Assembly: GCA_964547995.1 (NCBI GenBank)
Contig: CAZJRB010000067.1
Span: forward strand, 1 to 40,994
Length of the DNA stretch: 40,994 bases
Origin: CAZJRB01 sp964547995
Lineage (GTDB): Bacteria; Planctomycetota; Planctomycetia; Pirellulales; Thermoguttaceae
Direction: 5' to 3'
Positions within the stretch are counted from its first letter, which is position 1; each line of letters starts with the position of its first letter. A program made the position numbers and the translations under genes. The notes under the pieces are model-generated. The model did not search any database. It was given only the letters and a program-made list of their open reading frames with translations, and was not told the DNA's origin. Below, piece by piece: positions 15,618 through 23,786 of the stretch.

Positions 15618-16250
15618 TTCACTTGAGTGGCTCTTTACGCTCGGAATGCCGGGGGAGCCGACGATCATCGCTCGCGGCACGTCAAAGTCGTCCGCCAGAC
15701 GGTTGGCAACATCAATATAGGTATTGCAGGCACAATCGGGCTCGGGTTCGCCCCCGGCTGTCGGCAACGTTTTCCTCAGTTCGGCCTTATCCGCTTCGCG
15801 CAGCGTTTGAGCGATCATTGGAAATACGCAATCCTCTTGCACGGCGATGTATTCCAAGAGCAACTCGATGTACGCACGCGCATGCTCCGTGAACTCCCTC
15901 AATGCCACGGCATCGCCGGCTGAAGCAGGTTCGATTACTGCCTCCATCGTATTCAGGTGGGAGTTACCCTCTTCAAGCCGACGATGCACGGGACAGCCTC
16001 CGCACCGCTCTGGGAAAATGCCCATGGCCTGCATCGCCGGAAGCAACTGGGTTTCCACTCGGCCGTAGTGGCAACGCGCGGTAAAGCCGCGAAGAAAGAT
16101 GATTGCACTTTGTGCGGGGCCGCGTTCCAGCTTGCGTTGAGACTCGCACCGCTCCAGCATTCTTTCGAGACAGTTGAGCACCTGCTCGATAATGCGATGC
16201 TCATTGACAAGAACATCGGTGAGCTTCGTCGCGCAGTTTTCCGGGAACAT
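15603..16250 (-). CDS. Hemerythrin HHE-domain protein
   Basis: 215 aa from ATG 16250. A four-helix hemerythrin-like domain spans about residues 10-150, with candidate iron ligands in VNEHRIIEQ, in FTARCHYGRVE, in VHRRLEEGN and in FTEHARAYIE followed by VQEDCVFPMI. Hemerythrin-like proteins bind O2, NO or act as redox/iron sensors at a di-iron site. The C-terminal 60 residues, with a Cys pair in DCACNTY, are not part of the domain. It is probably cytoplasmic. It is the second gene of the unit divergent from the hydrogenase operon, suiting a role in oxygen handling there (inference). Confidence 0.85.
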   Translation of the reverse strand: MFPENCATKLTDVLVNEHRIIEQVLNCLERMLERCESQRKLERGPAQSAIIFLRGFTARCHYGRVETQLLPAMQAMGIFPERCGGCPVHRRLEEGNSHLNTMEAVIEPASAGDAVALREFTEHARAYIELLLEYIAVQEDCVFPMIAQTLREADKAELRKTLPTAGGEPEPDCACNTYIDVANRLADDFDVPRAMIVGSPGIPSVKSHSSESDKS

Positions 16251-16271
16251 GTCTCTTGCACCATCGGCAAA

Positions 16272-16472
16272 TTATTCGGGGTAGGCCCGGGGACGTTTGA
16301 GAAAACCGTGCCAGATGTCCGCCCCGGGGCTGTAGACCACACTAACTGCTTCCCAGGCATCTCTCCCGATGTCCTTCATTTTGTCGTTGAGAGACTCGGC
16401 GGCGGGGGCTTCCACACGCATGTATTCCCATTGTTGCTGGGAACGAATGAACTCGCTGACGTCTTCCGGCAT
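16272..16472 (-). CDS. DUF4177-like small protein
   Basis: 66 aa from ATG 16472, with AGGAAAGGAAG upstream. The pattern QQWEYMRVE, then a helix with LNDKMKDIGRDAWEAVSVV, then FLKRP, matches the DUF4177 layout (WEY... followed by LN..G..GWE). It is a compact alpha/beta protein without signal or membrane segments. Its function is unknown. It is the first gene of the hemerythrin unit, 21 bases before the hemerythrin start. Confidence 0.75.
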   Translation of the reverse strand: MPEDVSEFIRSQQQWEYMRVEAPAAESLNDKMKDIGRDAWEAVSVVYSPGADIWHGFLKRPRAYPE

Positions 16473-16589
16473 TATGAGCTTCCTTTCCTACCAGTTTCGA
16501 TTTGCAGCAGCACGTCCCGCCCCCCCCAACAAGGGGAAGCCTGTCGGTCTAAATCCGATGGACGGCTGTACCATGAGTTACAAACCCAC

Positions 16590-16618
16590 TATATAGCAGA
16601 TATGTCATGTAGAAACAA
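16590..16618 (-). promoter_or_regulatory. Promoter of the hemerythrin operon
   Basis: On the minus strand, TTGTTT (16618-16613), a 17-base spacer ending in TGC, then TATATA (16595-16590): an extended -10 with a partial -35. It is back-to-back with the hydrogenase promoter; the two -35 boxes are 17 bases apart. Confidence 0.55.
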
Positions 16619-16635
16619 CCCCACCCCGCAGGCGA

Positions 16636-16664
16636 TTGACAAGCCGAAACACCCGGCGGATACT
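16636..16664 (+). promoter_or_regulatory. Promoter of the hydrogenase operon
   Basis: TTGACA (16636-16641), a 17-base spacer, then GATACT (16659-16664). The perfect -35 and spacing make it a likely sigma-70-type promoter; the leader to ATG 16734 is about 63 bases. Confidence 0.6.
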
Positions 16665-16733
16665 TCACTACCTAAAAGCCGCAGGCCGGCGATGTTGACC
16701 ATGTTGGACTGAGAGCGTTGAGGAACCTGGCCA

Positions 16734-17774
16734 ATGTTATTCAAAATTCTGGACAAGGGACCGTTTCGCTCGTTGGTCGAGATCATCTTGGAGTCCAACG
16801 AGATCATCGCCCCGAAGAAGATCGGGACGAAGGCCACCGGTGAGCCCATCCACCAGTTCCTTCCGATCAACTCTTTCGAGGAGATGGATCTGGATTACCG
16901 GACGACGGAGTATTCGGCAAAGACGTATTTCCTGCCCTATCGCGAGAATTTGTGTACGTTCGATTTCGATGCCGAGGATTGGGAGCAGGAGATTTCGTAC
17001 CGCATACAGCCGCGGGCGATCGTCGGCCTCCGCGCGCACGACATCAACGCGCTGGTGAAGCTGGATAAGGTGCTGACCCGCGACCGGTTTCCTTCGCCCT
17101 ACTACATCTCGCGCCGCAAGAATACGTTCGTCGTGGGGTTCGAGCACATTCCTTTGGAAGACGAATTCAGCCAGTCGATGGCCACGGACATTGTCACCCA
17201 CGGGTTCGATCTCTTCCTGACCGACCTGGGCGACCGGTATTTCGTGGCTGTTGACTCGGACCGGGCGTTCAACCTGCTGAACCGGGTCGAGGTCCGGGAA
17301 GTCACGGACGACGACACGAACGATTACAAGGAAGTGCGCCGGCGGGTGCTCGAAGGTTTTAAGACGCACATCAACGTGGCGAACCTGCCGAACCTGCTCG
17401 ATCTCGAATTTACCTCGGAAGTCTGGAAGAAATGGGGCGAAAAGTGCCTCAGTTGCGGGAGTTGCGCGATGGTGTGTCCCACCTGTTATTGTTACGGCGT
17501 CCAAGAGGAAGTTGCGATGGACTTCACCAAGGCGACCAAGGTCAGGCAGCTCTACTCGTGCAATCTTCTGGATTTCGCCGAGGTGGCCGGCGGACATAAT
17601 TTCAGGCCCGACAAGGAAACACGCTTGAAGTACCGATACTACCACCAGCACCGGGGATTCATGGAGGGCTTCGGCGAGCCCTTGTGCGTGGGCTGTAACC
17701 GCTGCGGTCGGGTCTGCCTGGCGGGGATCAACCCGGCGGCAGTCATCAATGATCTTTATGAGGAGAACCTGTGA
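16734..17774 (+). CDS. hydB: [NiFe] hydrogenase, beta (iron-sulfur) subunit
   Basis: 346 aa from ATG 16734, with GAGG 10 bases upstream. The N-terminal 230 residues match the sulfhydrogenase beta-subunit region. Two ferredoxin-type [4Fe-4S] binding sets follow: CLSCGSCAMVCPTCYC (about 239-254) and CVGCNRCGRVC (about 319-329), with an extra cysteine in LYSCNLLDF. The protein relays electrons between the flavin subunit and the hydrogenase module. Gene order beta-gamma-delta-alpha is that of archaeal and bacterial group 3b (sulf)hydrogenases (HydBGDA). The stop overlaps the start of the next gene (TGATG). It is cytoplasmic. Confidence 0.92.
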   Translation: MLFKILDKGPFRSLVEIILESNEIIAPKKIGTKATGEPIHQFLPINSFEEMDLDYRTTEYSAKTYFLPYRENLCTFDFDAEDWEQEISYRIQPRAIVGLRAHDINALVKLDKVLTRDRFPSPYYISRRKNTFVVGFEHIPLEDEFSQSMATDIVTHGFDLFLTDLGDRYFVAVDSDRAFNLLNRVEVREVTDDDTNDYKEVRRRVLEGFKTHINVANLPNLLDLEFTSEVWKKWGEKCLSCGSCAMVCPTCYCYGVQEEVAMDFTKATKVRQLYSCNLLDFAEVAGGHNFRPDKETRLKYRYYHQHRGFMEGFGEPLCVGCNRCGRVCLAGINPAAVINDLYEENL

Positions 17775-18682
17775 TGTGCGCGCTGCGCCACGCCTACGAC
17801 GTGCGGCAAGAAAGCGAGATGGTTCAACGCCTTGACTTCAACAACAAGTTGGGGCTCAAGCCGGTCGCCGAGGTGTTCAAGGCCGAAATCACAAACGTGA
17901 TCCGGCTGACGCAGATGGAAAAACTCTTCCATCTGCGGATCATCGACGACAAGGACCGGGAACGGTTCTCGTTTCTGCCGGGGCAATTCGTAATGATCGA
18001 GGTGCCGGGTTACGGCGAGGCGCCGATTTCGATTTCCAGCTCCACCTCGAACAAGGGGTTCATCGAATTGTGCATTCGCAAGGCCGGTACGGTTACCAAC
18101 GCCCTGCACCGTGCCCGGCGCGGGGCCAAAGTGGGGATTCGAGGACCCTTCGGAACATACTTCCCCATGCAACGGATGAAAGGACACTCGATACTGCTGA
18201 TTGCCGGCGGCCTCGGGCTGGCTCCGCTTCGGGCAGCCATCTACTATGCCACCGAAAACCGGTCCGAGTTCAAAGATGTCCATATCCTGTACGGAGCGAA
18301 GAACCCCGGCCAGCTCTTGTTCGACTACCAGTACGAGGCCTGGCGGCGCATCGATGACGTCAACATGGAGATTATCGTGGATGAGGCCGACGATTCCTGG
18401 ACGGGGCCGGTGGGCGTAATTACACAACTGCTCGAGGGCGTGGAGATTGACCCGAACGAAACATATGCCATCGTCTGCGGCCCACCCGTGATGTTCAAGT
18501 TCGTTTGCCGACGGCTGAGCAAGGCGGGAGTTCCGATGGACCGGATGTTCGTTTCCCTGGAACGCCGCATGCACTGCGGGATGGGGAAGTGCTGCCGTTG
18601 CAACGTGGGGTCCACCTTCACCTGCACCGACGGCCCCGTGTTCGACTACTGGTCGGTGATTAACCTCAAAGAAGCGATATAG
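17774..18682 (+). CDS. hydG: [NiFe] hydrogenase, gamma (FAD/NAD(P)-binding) subunit
   Basis: 302 aa from ATG 17774, overlapping the hydB stop; GTG 17771 is an alternative, and AGGAG lies about 10 bases upstream. It is a ferredoxin-NADP reductase-like fold: flavin segment APISISSSTS (near 77), NAD(P)-binding LLIAGGLGLAPLRA (near 142) and CGPPVMFKF (near 236). A C-terminal [2Fe-2S] site, CGMGKCCRC followed by FTC, resembles dihydroorotate dehydrogenase electron-transfer subunits. It exchanges electrons between NAD(P)H and hydB. A 127-base gap with a hairpin separates it from the next gene. Confidence 0.92.
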   Translation: MCALRHAYDVRQESEMVQRLDFNNKLGLKPVAEVFKAEITNVIRLTQMEKLFHLRIIDDKDRERFSFLPGQFVMIEVPGYGEAPISISSSTSNKGFIELCIRKAGTVTNALHRARRGAKVGIRGPFGTYFPMQRMKGHSILLIAGGLGLAPLRAAIYYATENRSEFKDVHILYGAKNPGQLLFDYQYEAWRRIDDVNMEIIVDEADDSWTGPVGVITQLLEGVEIDPNETYAIVCGPPVMFKFVCRRLSKAGVPMDRMFVSLERRMHCGMGKCCRCNVGSTFTCTDGPVFDYWSVINLKEAI

Positions 18683-18696
18683 ATCAAAGGAGAGTA

Positions 18697-18766
18697 TAGG
18701 AGGGGGCACCCGCCCCCGACCCATCGGAACTGAACGGTGCGATCCGGGGGCAGGTGCCTCCTCCTA
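18697..18766 (+). repeat. Long GC-rich hairpin inside the hydrogenase operon
   Basis: A 22-bp arm beginning TAGGAGGGGGCACC (18697-18718) pairs with CGGGGGCAGGTGCCTCCT... (18745-18766) with two mismatches and a 26-base loop. It is placed between hydG and hydD. No T-run follows. It may be a REP-type element that stabilises the upstream message or attenuates downstream transcription. Confidence 0.65.
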
Positions 18767-18809
18767 AGTTTCCAATGCAGAGTTCCTCCGGACAAAACAG
18801 GGTGTGGCG

Positions 18810-19565
18810 ATGAAATATCTCAGGATTGAACAGAAGCGTCCCAGGATCGCCGTGTTCGACTTCACCGGCTGCGAGGGCTGCTCGCTTCAATTGTCCAACA
18901 AAGAGGATACTCTGGGGGCATTTCTGGATGCCATTGAAATCGTCAACTTTCGCGAGGTTTCCTCGGACAAGGGCGATGATTACGAGGTGGCGCTGATCGA
19001 CGGCGCCATCTCGCGCCCCGACGAGGTCGAGCGGCTCAAGGCCATCCGAGATCGGGCCGCCTTGCTGGTCGCCATGGGAAGCTGCGCCTGCTTTGGCGGA
19101 GTCAACCGGCTCAAAAACGCCTGCGATCTCGATGAAGCCAACCGGGAGGTCTACGGCGACCATCCCAAGGAAACCATGCCCACGATGGCAGTCAAGGAAG
19201 TGGTTCCCGTCGACCTGGAGGTCCCCGGATGTCCCGTTACGAAAGCGGAAATGGAGCGGGTGGTCCAGCATCTCGTTTGGGACTTGCCGCTTCCAAAGTA
19301 TGCCTATCCGGTTTGTCTGGAGTGCAAGCAGCGTTACACGGTCTGCCGTTTCGACGTGGGCGAGCTTTGCCTGGGACCGATTACCCGCGCCGGCTGCGGC
19401 GCTCCGTGCCCGGCGGGCGGGCTGGGGTGCTGGGGCTGCCGCGGACCGGCGGAGGCTCCCAACTACGACGAGTTCTTCGCACTGGCCGAAGAGAAGGGTT
19501 TTACCGGGCAAGAGATCAACGATCGCCTCGCCTTTTTCGGCGGCTTCGAGGGGATACAATTATGA
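18810..19565 (+). CDS. hydD: [NiFe] hydrogenase, delta (small) subunit
   Basis: 251 aa from ATG 18810; GTG 18804 is possible. It belongs to the NADH:ubiquinone oxidoreductase 20-kDa/small-subunit family. The proximal cluster cysteines are visible in FTGCEGCSLQL (C21, C24), GSCACFGG and VPGCPV. The C-terminal part has CLECKQRYTVC, ELCLGPITRAGCGAPC and GLGCWGC for further Fe-S clusters. It carries electrons from the NiFe site to the diaphorase subunits. It lacks a Tat leader, so the enzyme is cytoplasmic, as in group 3. Its stop overlaps the hydA start (ATGA), indicating coupled translation of small and large subunits. Confidence 0.93.
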   Translation: MKYLRIEQKRPRIAVFDFTGCEGCSLQLSNKEDTLGAFLDAIEIVNFREVSSDKGDDYEVALIDGAISRPDEVERLKAIRDRAALLVAMGSCACFGGVNRLKNACDLDEANREVYGDHPKETMPTMAVKEVVPVDLEVPGCPVTKAEMERVVQHLVWDLPLPKYAYPVCLECKQRYTVCRFDVGELCLGPITRAGCGAPCPAGGLGCWGCRGPAEAPNYDEFFALAEEKGFTGQEINDRLAFFGGFEGIQL

Positions 19566-20848
19566 GCGGTTCCAAAACTATCAATCTCAACGTCGACGTA
19601 CGCCACCTCACACGCGTCGAGGGACACGGCGACATCAAGGTCCGCGTTGCCAACGGACAACTGGCCGAAGCCGGCTGGGAGATCGTCGAGACGCCGCGAT
19701 TCTTTGAGGTGATGCTCAAGGGCAAACACTACACGGCCGCGGGGATCCTGACGGCGCGGATTTGCGGGATCTGCTCGATCGGCCACTGCCTGGCCAGCGT
19801 GCGGGCCACCGAAAACGCCTTCGGCCTTACAGTCCCCGAGGCAGCCTCCAGGTTGCGACTGCTGGCCGAGCACGGCGAAATTCTCCAAAGCCACCTGCTG
19901 CACCTGTTTTTCCTTGCCGCGCCCGACTTCCTGGGCCTACCCAGCGCAATTCCCCTGAAGAATGTCAAACCCGAGGTCTTCGCCCTGGCAATGCGGCTGA
20001 AAGGGCTTGCCAATCACATCGGTAACGTCGTGGCCGGCCGTGCCACCCACCCCGTCTCAATCCAGGTCGGCGGGATGGCAAAAATGCCCGAAAAGCACGT
20101 CCTGCTCGACCTGAAGTCGCGGCTCGAACGTTCCCTGGCCGATCTGGATGCGACCGTCGAAGTGTTCAAGACGTTCGAGATCCCCGATTTCACGCGCGAA
20201 ACCGAGTTCGTCTCGCTCAAGGGCGAGCGGGACTATGCCCTTATCGGCGGGCGGATGATCTCGACCGACGGCGCCGAAATGCCCGAAGCAGACTACCGGG
20301 CCATGACCAACGAATACGTCACGGAGAACAACACGTCGAAGTGGTGCAAGCTCTCGCGCGAGTCGTTCGCCGTGGGCGCGCTTGCCCGACTGAACAACAA
20401 CTACCACCGTCTCCACCCCAAGGCCCGCATCGCGGCCGTACAGTTCGATCTTGCCCCGGTGTGCCACAACCCGTTCATGAACAACGTTGCCCAACTGGTC
20501 GAGTGCGTCCACGTAGTCCACGACTCGATGCGGATCATCGACGAGCTGGTCCGCGACGTCGGGGCCGAGACCATGGCCCCGGTTACGCCCCGCGCCGGCC
20601 GGGGCGTCGGCGCCGTCGAGGTTCCCCGCGGCATCCTCTACCACGACATCGAGTACGGCGACGACGGCCGTATCATCCGCGCAAACTGCGTCATCCCCAC
20701 CACCCAGAACAACGCCAACATCCACTACGACCTGGGCCCGCTGGTGAAGCAATTCGCCGTCGAGGGGATGACCGACGAGCGGCTCGAGCTGCTCTGCTCC
20801 ATGCTCGTGCGGTCGTACGATCCCTGTATCTCGTGTTCGGTTCACTAA
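19562..20848 (+). CDS. hydA: [NiFe] hydrogenase, alpha (large, catalytic) subunit without C-terminal extension
   Basis: 428 aa. All four nickel-binding cysteines are present: RICGICSIGH (C68, C71) and DPCISCSVH (C422, C425). It catalyses H2 oxidation or proton reduction at the NiFe(CN)2CO centre and, with hydBG, couples this to NAD(P)H. HTRVEGHG-type segment near residue 16 and the length fit group 3b. The reading frame ends with TAA immediately after the final His of DPCxxCxxH, so the usual short tail removed by a maturation protease is missing. No hyp or protease genes are in the window; they must be elsewhere if the enzyme is active. Confidence 0.94.
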   Translation: MSGSKTINLNVDVRHLTRVEGHGDIKVRVANGQLAEAGWEIVETPRFFEVMLKGKHYTAAGILTARICGICSIGHCLASVRATENAFGLTVPEAASRLRLLAEHGEILQSHLLHLFFLAAPDFLGLPSAIPLKNVKPEVFALAMRLKGLANHIGNVVAGRATHPVSIQVGGMAKMPEKHVLLDLKSRLERSLADLDATVEVFKTFEIPDFTRETEFVSLKGERDYALIGGRMISTDGAEMPEADYRAMTNEYVTENNTSKWCKLSRESFAVGALARLNNNYHRLHPKARIAAVQFDLAPVCHNPFMNNVAQLVECVHVVHDSMRIIDELVRDVGAETMAPVTPRAGRGVGAVEVPRGILYHDIEYGDDGRIIRANCVIPTTQNNANIHYDLGPLVKQFAVEGMTDERLELLCSMLVRSYDPCISCSVH

Positions 20849-20964
20849 GGATCCGTGAAGGACCGGCGTTTCTCACATCCCAAGCATGAAGGAAATATCC
20901 CTTCGATTGCCAACGCGTCCGCTCGGAACGTTTATCAGAATCTAACCTCATTGATTGTAGGCCT

Positions 20965-21031
20965 CGTAGGGTACGCGGAGCGAAGCGGAACGCACCATCC
21001 TGAGTCTCCGGTGCGTTTCACGCACCCTACG
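20965..21031. repeat. Nested inverted repeat after the hydrogenase operon
   Basis: Outer arms CGTAGGGTACG (20965-20975) and CGCACCCTACG (21021-21031) pair with one mismatch. Inner arms AACGCACC (20989-20996) and GGTGCGTT (21010-21017) pair perfectly. It lies between convergent hydA and the GH2 gene, so it may end transcription from both sides. Confidence 0.6.
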
Positions 21032-23510
21032 GAAACACCTGAAATTCCCAGAGAGAATAGCCGAATTCGGTGCCGCGCCGGGTGCCGGTTAGGCGGACGT
21101 GGCGGGCAGGGGTTGGGGGAAATTTTATGTCGTCCGTGCCGCCGTTGCCCTTGTCGGTCTTGTAGATTTCCTTCCAGGTCTTTCCATCGGGGGAGACTTC
21201 GATCGAATAGGCTTTGCCGTAGGCGGCTTCCCAGAGGAGTTTTATGCGGGAAATATTCGTTTCTTTTCCCAGATCAATGGCGATCCACTGGGGATCGGAG
21301 AACGCCGACGACCAACGGGTACCCGCGTTGCCGTCGGTTGCGGCGGCCGGATTGGTCGCCCCGGCCGTCGTTAGATTCGAGGAAGCGGTTACCGGGCATC
21401 CGGCGGCCACGCCGGCGCGTTTTTTGCGATCTTCGGCCGTGATGACCTCGAAGTCTCGCAACGAACGGACCGCCGGTACACCGTCGCGCGTCAACTCGGC
21501 GACGAGTTGGTACTTGCCCGAGGTGTTTGGAACGATGATCTTGAATTTCACGACCTTCTGCCCGAGCGGGCCGATCGTGCATTCCTTCGATTGTTCCGAG
21601 ATGATCTTGTTGCCCCGCAGCAGCCGCAGATTCACCATGACCGGCATCTGCTCGGGCAGATCGTTGATCACAACAACAGGGATTTCCCGCTCGGACGCCG
21701 GCGGCAGTTGATCGGCCCACTCGTCGATCATCAGGCCGACCGGGGCGAAGGCGTCGCGGACGTATTGTTCAAAGAGCGGCTCGAAATCGAGCTTTTCGAG
21801 GTCGATGAAGTGGTCGCTGGTCGCGCCGCCGACCGGCCGGGCCCTGGCCGGCCCGGGACGCGAGTAGCCCAGCCCGCAGAAGTGCAGCACGCCGGCACAC
21901 TGCCGACGGCAACGCCAAAACTCGGTCAAGGCGGCCAGGTACCGGGCGTAGAGCATCCGGCGCTGCTCGGTCGTGTGGTCCGGCCCGAGCAGATTGTCGT
22001 AGAGCTTGCGGGTCAGGACGGTCGGCGTGCCGTCGCGGTTGAGCCACAGCCAGGCGTATTCGTTGTTGATGATCGGGTTTTTGTTTCTCGACCGGATGCC
22101 CCCGTCGCCGGCCATCTGCCGCAAAAGGAAGTTGCTGTTGATGAAGCGGTAGGGGTGCTGTTCCTGGCAATCAGTTTCGGCCTGCGGCTGTCCCCAACCG
22201 TTGTCCCACGGGCGTCCGGAAAGGTCGAGCCCGCGGACGGCCGTCAGGGCCTTCCCGGTTGCCGGCGTCCTCGATTCGTTCTGGGCGTCCCAGATGACCA
22301 CGCACGGATGGTTCCAGCGCTCGCGCATCCACTCGGTGTACTCGCGGACGATCTCCTCCGCATCGAGGCTGCCGGTCTGACGGCGGTCGCCGAGGGTCCA
22401 GATCGGGAACTCGTCCTGGATCAGCAGACCCTCCTCGTCGGCGATGTCGTACCAGAACTCGGGCGGGAAGCCGATGCAATAGCGGATCGAGTTCCAGTGC
22501 ATGCCCTTGAACTTCTGGTGCAACTTCCGCACCCAGTCCTTGCGCCAGGGGAGATCGCCACGCGAGTCGTCCTCGAAAAACCGCAGGATGCAGACGTTGG
22601 TGCCGCGCATGAAATAGGGCTTGCCGTTGAGGACCGCTCGGCCGGTCGCGGGGTCAAACCGGAAGGAGCGCATGCCGAAGCGGGTGTGGTAGGTGTCGCC
22701 GCCGGTGTCCAATTCAAGCTGGTAAAGAAACGGATCTTCCGGCGACCAAAGCCGGCAGTTGGGAATGGGGATTTGGAAGTCGAGTTTGGCAGCACCGTCC
22801 GTTTCACCGTCAGCGACGACCTTGCCGGACTTGGCTTCCCGCACGCTGTACTTCACCGACGACGGTTTTTTCTTCTCGCCGCCGGAGAGTTCCGCCACCA
22901 CGCGAACCCGGCGCTTCTCAATGTCGGGAACCGTCTGGACGTTGACGATGTGCGGCGTGCCGGTCAGTGTCAGCTCGACCGAATCGTAGATGCCGGGGAT
23001 GTACCGGTATTTTTCGAAATCCCAGCCGGTGGGGATCTTCGGCGGCACCGAGTCGCGCAACGCCCCGACACGCACGATCAACACGTTCTCGGCGCCGCCT
23101 TTGAGTTGTTCGCGGGCGCCGAACAACGCGGGCGTAAAGCACGGGAGGTGATCGCCGACGAGTTTGCCGTTGAGATAGACCCGTGTGCCGTACTTGGCCT
23201 TGCCGACTTTCAGGATTGCGACCCCGGGCACGTCGCCGTCGACGCGAAAGGTCCGCCGGTACCAGAATGCCTCGCGCAAATCATTCTTGAACCCAACATT
23301 CTTGAAAGGCGGCTTGGCCATATCGGCCAACCCCGGCACGGGAACACGCCGGTCGAACTTCTCCGGCACGGTGTCCATCTTCCCCTGGGTGATCTCCCAG
23401 GTCCCGTCGAGATTGATGACTTGCCGGCCGTCGCGGGCCACAGCGACGTTCGCCGCAATCGCCGCGAAAAAAACAGCTCTGATGAAAACGCTACCCGGCC
23501 TAACAAACAT
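21027..23510 (-). CDS. Exported GH2-family glycoside hydrolase with F5/8 type C domain
   Basis: 827 aa from ATG 23510, with AGGGAG about 7 bases upstream, and a signal peptide (about 1-25). The sugar-binding beta-sandwich (about 30-190), immunoglobulin-like domain (about 190-290) and TIM barrel (about 290-560) follow the GH2 order. The acid/base glutamate is in VIWDAQNESR and the likely nucleophile in NPIINNEYAWLW. The C-terminal 140 residues are a discoidin-like F5/8 type C carbohydrate-binding domain (VTASSNLTTA ... WIAIDLGKETNISRIKL ... EFQVF). Beta-galactosidase, glucuronidase or mannosidase activity cannot be separated by reading. It is divergent from a Gfo/Idh/MocA gene, suggesting joint glycan breakdown. 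Confidence 0.88.
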   Translation of the reverse strand: MFVRPGSVFIRAVFFAAIAANVAVARDGRQVINLDGTWEITQGKMDTVPEKFDRRVPVPGLADMAKPPFKNVGFKNDLREAFWYRRTFRVDGDVPGVAILKVGKAKYGTRVYLNGKLVGDHLPCFTPALFGAREQLKGGAENVLIVRVGALRDSVPPKIPTGWDFEKYRYIPGIYDSVELTLTGTPHIVNVQTVPDIEKRRVRVVAELSGGEKKKPSSVKYSVREAKSGKVVADGETDGAAKLDFQIPIPNCRLWSPEDPFLYQLELDTGGDTYHTRFGMRSFRFDPATGRAVLNGKPYFMRGTNVCILRFFEDDSRGDLPWRKDWVRKLHQKFKGMHWNSIRYCIGFPPEFWYDIADEEGLLIQDEFPIWTLGDRRQTGSLDAEEIVREYTEWMRERWNHPCVVIWDAQNESRTPATGKALTAVRGLDLSGRPWDNGWGQPQAETDCQEQHPYRFINSNFLLRQMAGDGGIRSRNKNPIINNEYAWLWLNRDGTPTVLTRKLYDNLLGPDHTTEQRRMLYARYLAALTEFWRCRRQCAGVLHFCGLGYSRPGPARARPVGGATSDHFIDLEKLDFEPLFEQYVRDAFAPVGLMIDEWADQLPPASEREIPVVVINDLPEQMPVMVNLRLLRGNKIISEQSKECTIGPLGQKVVKFKIIVPNTSGKYQLVAELTRDGVPAVRSLRDFEVITAEDRKKRAGVAAGCPVTASSNLTTAGATNPAAATDGNAGTRWSSAFSDPQWIAIDLGKETNISRIKLLWEAAYGKAYSIEVSPDGKTWKEIYKTDKGNGGTDDIKFPPTPARHVRLTGTRRGTEFGYSLWEFQVFP

Positions 23511-23612
23511 GTCGTTCTCCCTTTGAGCAATGCACTGGCGGGTTGGCCAACGGCGCGGCCTACTTGGTTCCGGACAGCTACCTTGCTGCCCGCCAGATCA
23601 AACGGCTGCCGC

Positions 23613-23631
23613 CATGATACCACGAATCATG
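23613..23631. promoter_or_regulatory. Dyad overlapping a -10 box upstream of the GH2 gene
   Basis: CATGAT (23613-23618) and ATCATG (23626-23631) form a perfect inverted repeat with a 7-base spacer. On the minus strand it overlaps an extended -10, TGG TATCAT (23622-23614), about 100 bases ahead of the GH2 start. No good -35 is present, as expected for a regulated promoter. Confidence 0.4.
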
Positions 23632-23786
23632 CCGGTCGGGCGCCACTTCTGTGAAAGTGGATTGCGGAACACCTTTATGTTACCATGAACCCAGTTGAGA
23701 CTCTCCCGGGTCCTGCCCGCAAGGGGGGGTCGTATGGCGTTTGACCGCCGATTTCCAGAAACCACCCACATGAGGGCCTATCGACC

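Noticed and set aside
16734..20848. Respiratory complex I or F420-type hydrogenase
   Set aside because: The large subunit keeps all four Ni-ligand cysteines, and the partners are a flavin/NAD(P) subunit and a beta subunit in the HydBGDA order, not Nuo or Frh/Mvh sets.
21507..23654. Long open frame (715 codons) on the plus strand opposite the GH2 gene
   Set aside because: It mirrors the GH2 codons, has a Val/Arg/Gly-rich composition typical of GC-rich antisense frames, and shows no family motif, whereas the opposite strand encodes a complete enzyme.
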